From positions 1-23,788 of the forward strand of contig DDBY01000095.1 of assembly GCA_002334985.1 (NCBI GenBank): a stretch of DNA of 23,788 bases. Direction: 5' to 3'. The position numbers and the translations under genes are program-made. Under the pieces are notes generated by a model. That model was not told the DNA's origin. It worked only from the letters and a program-made list of their open reading frames with translations, and did not search any database. The number at the start of each line of letters is the position of its first letter. The first letter of the stretch is position 1. Source of the stretch: Micavibrio sp. UBA2020 (GTDB lineage: Bacteria; Pseudomonadota; Alphaproteobacteria; Micavibrionales; UBA2020). Shown here piece after piece: positions 22,976 through 23,788 of this stretch.

Positions 22976-23788
22976 GCTCCATCCTCCCCGTCATCGCCGC
23001 CGACGGCCCATTCGCGCACGCGCGCCAGATGTTCGTAGTCGGAAAATTTCGGTTTCGCCTCCGCGCGCGGCTGGCTGAGATAGGGCGTATTCGGATCGTC
23101 GAATTTTTCAACCAGCGCGGCCAAGCCCGCCGCCGCCGCATCGGTCATTTCGGCAATGCTGGGTTTACCGTCGGCAAACGTCACGCGCTCGACCGGCTTT
23201 TGTCCGCTGCCGGTGACGCGCCAGTACATCAGCTCCGCTGTGTCGCCTGCGCTGATGCCTTCAAACGCGCCCGCGCGCAGCATAAGCGCTTCGAGCGGTA
23301 ATTGCGGCGCGATGCCCTGCCGCACTTCACCTTTGCCGGGCGTGCCGCCGGATTTATAATCAATAATCGCATAGCCGCCCGCCGTCATGCGGTCGATGCG
23401 GTCGGCCTTGCCGCTCAGCGTGAAGGGGCCGCCGCTTGCAGCAAATTCGTATTTGCCGTCCACCTCGGTTGCGAAAGGTTTCGCATCCTGCCGCCATTCA
23501 TTTTCCTGCCGTACGAATTCATGGGCGATTTTTTCAAATCGCGGCCACCAGAACGCCTCGACATCCTGCGGCACCCGCAAATCGACCAGAGATTCACGCC
23601 CGAAGGACAGCAGTTTATGTTCCGCATCCGGCGGCAGCACGTCCGGATAGGCATCGATGAATTTTTCAAGCGCCGCGTGGATAAACGTGCCGCGTTCCGC
23701 CCCGCCCGGGTCGGCGTCGATGGGGTCGAAAGCCCGCAGGTTTAAAATATACTGCGCGTAAATTTGGTACGGGTCGCGCATCCATGTT
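22972..23788 (-). CDS. addB: AddB, C-terminal nuclease part (cut by window edge)
   Basis: This is the C-terminal 271 residues of AddB, the second subunit of AddAB. Together with the directly following addA it identifies the alphaproteobacterial form. TWMRDPYQIYAQYIL at the edge is a typical alphaproteobacterial AddB segment. The RecB-type PD-(D/E)XK nuclease is visible as RGTFIHAALEKF, then GKADRIDR and the catalytic IIDYKSG, with PQLPLEALML (the QxxxY-like helix region) after it. The visible part contains no cysteine, so the four-cysteine iron-sulfur cluster described around this domain in Bacillus AddB cannot be formed here. The stop codon overlaps the addA start by 4 bases. The inactive helicase-like N-terminal half lies outside the window. 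Confidence 0.93.
   Translation of the reverse strand, partial: TWMRDPYQIYAQYILNLRAFDPIDADPGGAERGTFIHAALEKFIDAYPDVLPPDAEHKLLSFGRESLVDLRVPQDVEAFWWPRFEKIAHEFVRQENEWRQDAKPFATEVDGKYEFAASGGPFTLSGKADRIDRMTAGGYAIIDYKSGGTPGKGEVRQGIAPQLPLEALMLRAGAFEGISAGDTAELMYWRVTGSGQKPVERVTFADGKPSIAEMTDAAAAGLAALVEKFDDPNTPYLSQPRAEAKPKFSDYEHLARVREWAVGGDDGEDGA

Noticed and set aside
20474..23038. 854-codon plus-strand open frame opposite addA
   Set aside because: Its codon boundaries coincide with those of addA on the other strand. Such frames stay open because TTA, CTA and TCA codons are rare in GC-rich genes. The translation shows no domain, and addA is unambiguous.

Overview
The window looks like GC-rich chromosomal DNA of an alphaproteobacterium. 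The main pointers are an addB-addA recombination pair in place of recBCD with thioredoxin genes next to it, a Pal lipoprotein with the EGHCD motif, a complex-I NDUFA9-type NAD(P)-binding protein, and homospermidine synthases. A Micavibrio- or Rhodospirillales-like host is possible, but I cannot settle the genus from sequence alone. There are no rRNA or tRNA genes, insertion sequences, prophage genes or CRISPR arrays. Genes are densely packed and most are housekeeping. No gap between genes exceeds about 270 bases.

Layout, left to right. (1) 1-2849: the start of pal (minus strand) diverges from a UvrD/PcrA helicase (plus). (2) 2904-6000: an NDUFA9-like gene, surA and rsmA (ksgA), all plus. surA and rsmA are 3 nt apart and probably co-translated. 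(3) 6005-6676: gmk on the minus strand, tail to tail with rsmA. (4) 6785-11865: a redox and polyamine block with the order SDR (+), terminator, homospermidine synthase 1 (-), aldo/keto reductase (+), terminator, homospermidine synthase 2 (-). (5) 12097-14980: a minus-strand operon of GT4 glycosyltransferase, GT9 glycosyltransferase, TusA-family protein and a small secreted basic protein. Two of its junctions are 4-base ATGA overlaps and it ends at a hairpin terminator. (6) 15174-17787: thrS then infC (plus), with a long stem-loop between them and an AUC start codon for infC. (7) 17851-23788: a minus-strand run of addB (partial), addA, two cytoplasmic thioredoxins and a membrane-anchored thioredoxin-fold protein.

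Functionally the window joins DNA repair (UvrD, AddAB), outer-membrane biogenesis and integrity (Pal, SurA, two glycosyltransferases), translation (RsmA, ThrS, IF3), nucleotide metabolism (Gmk), thiol redox (three thioredoxins) and polyamine synthesis (two Hss). Convergent gene pairs are mostly separated by symmetrical, bidirectional hairpin terminators.

I found no clear new defence or mobile system. The least ordinary items are the two full-length homospermidine synthase paralogues around an aldo/keto reductase, the unrecognised secreted basic protein coupled to TusA and glycosyltransferase genes, the thrS-infC stem-loop with the AUC start, and the three-thioredoxin cluster beside addAB.
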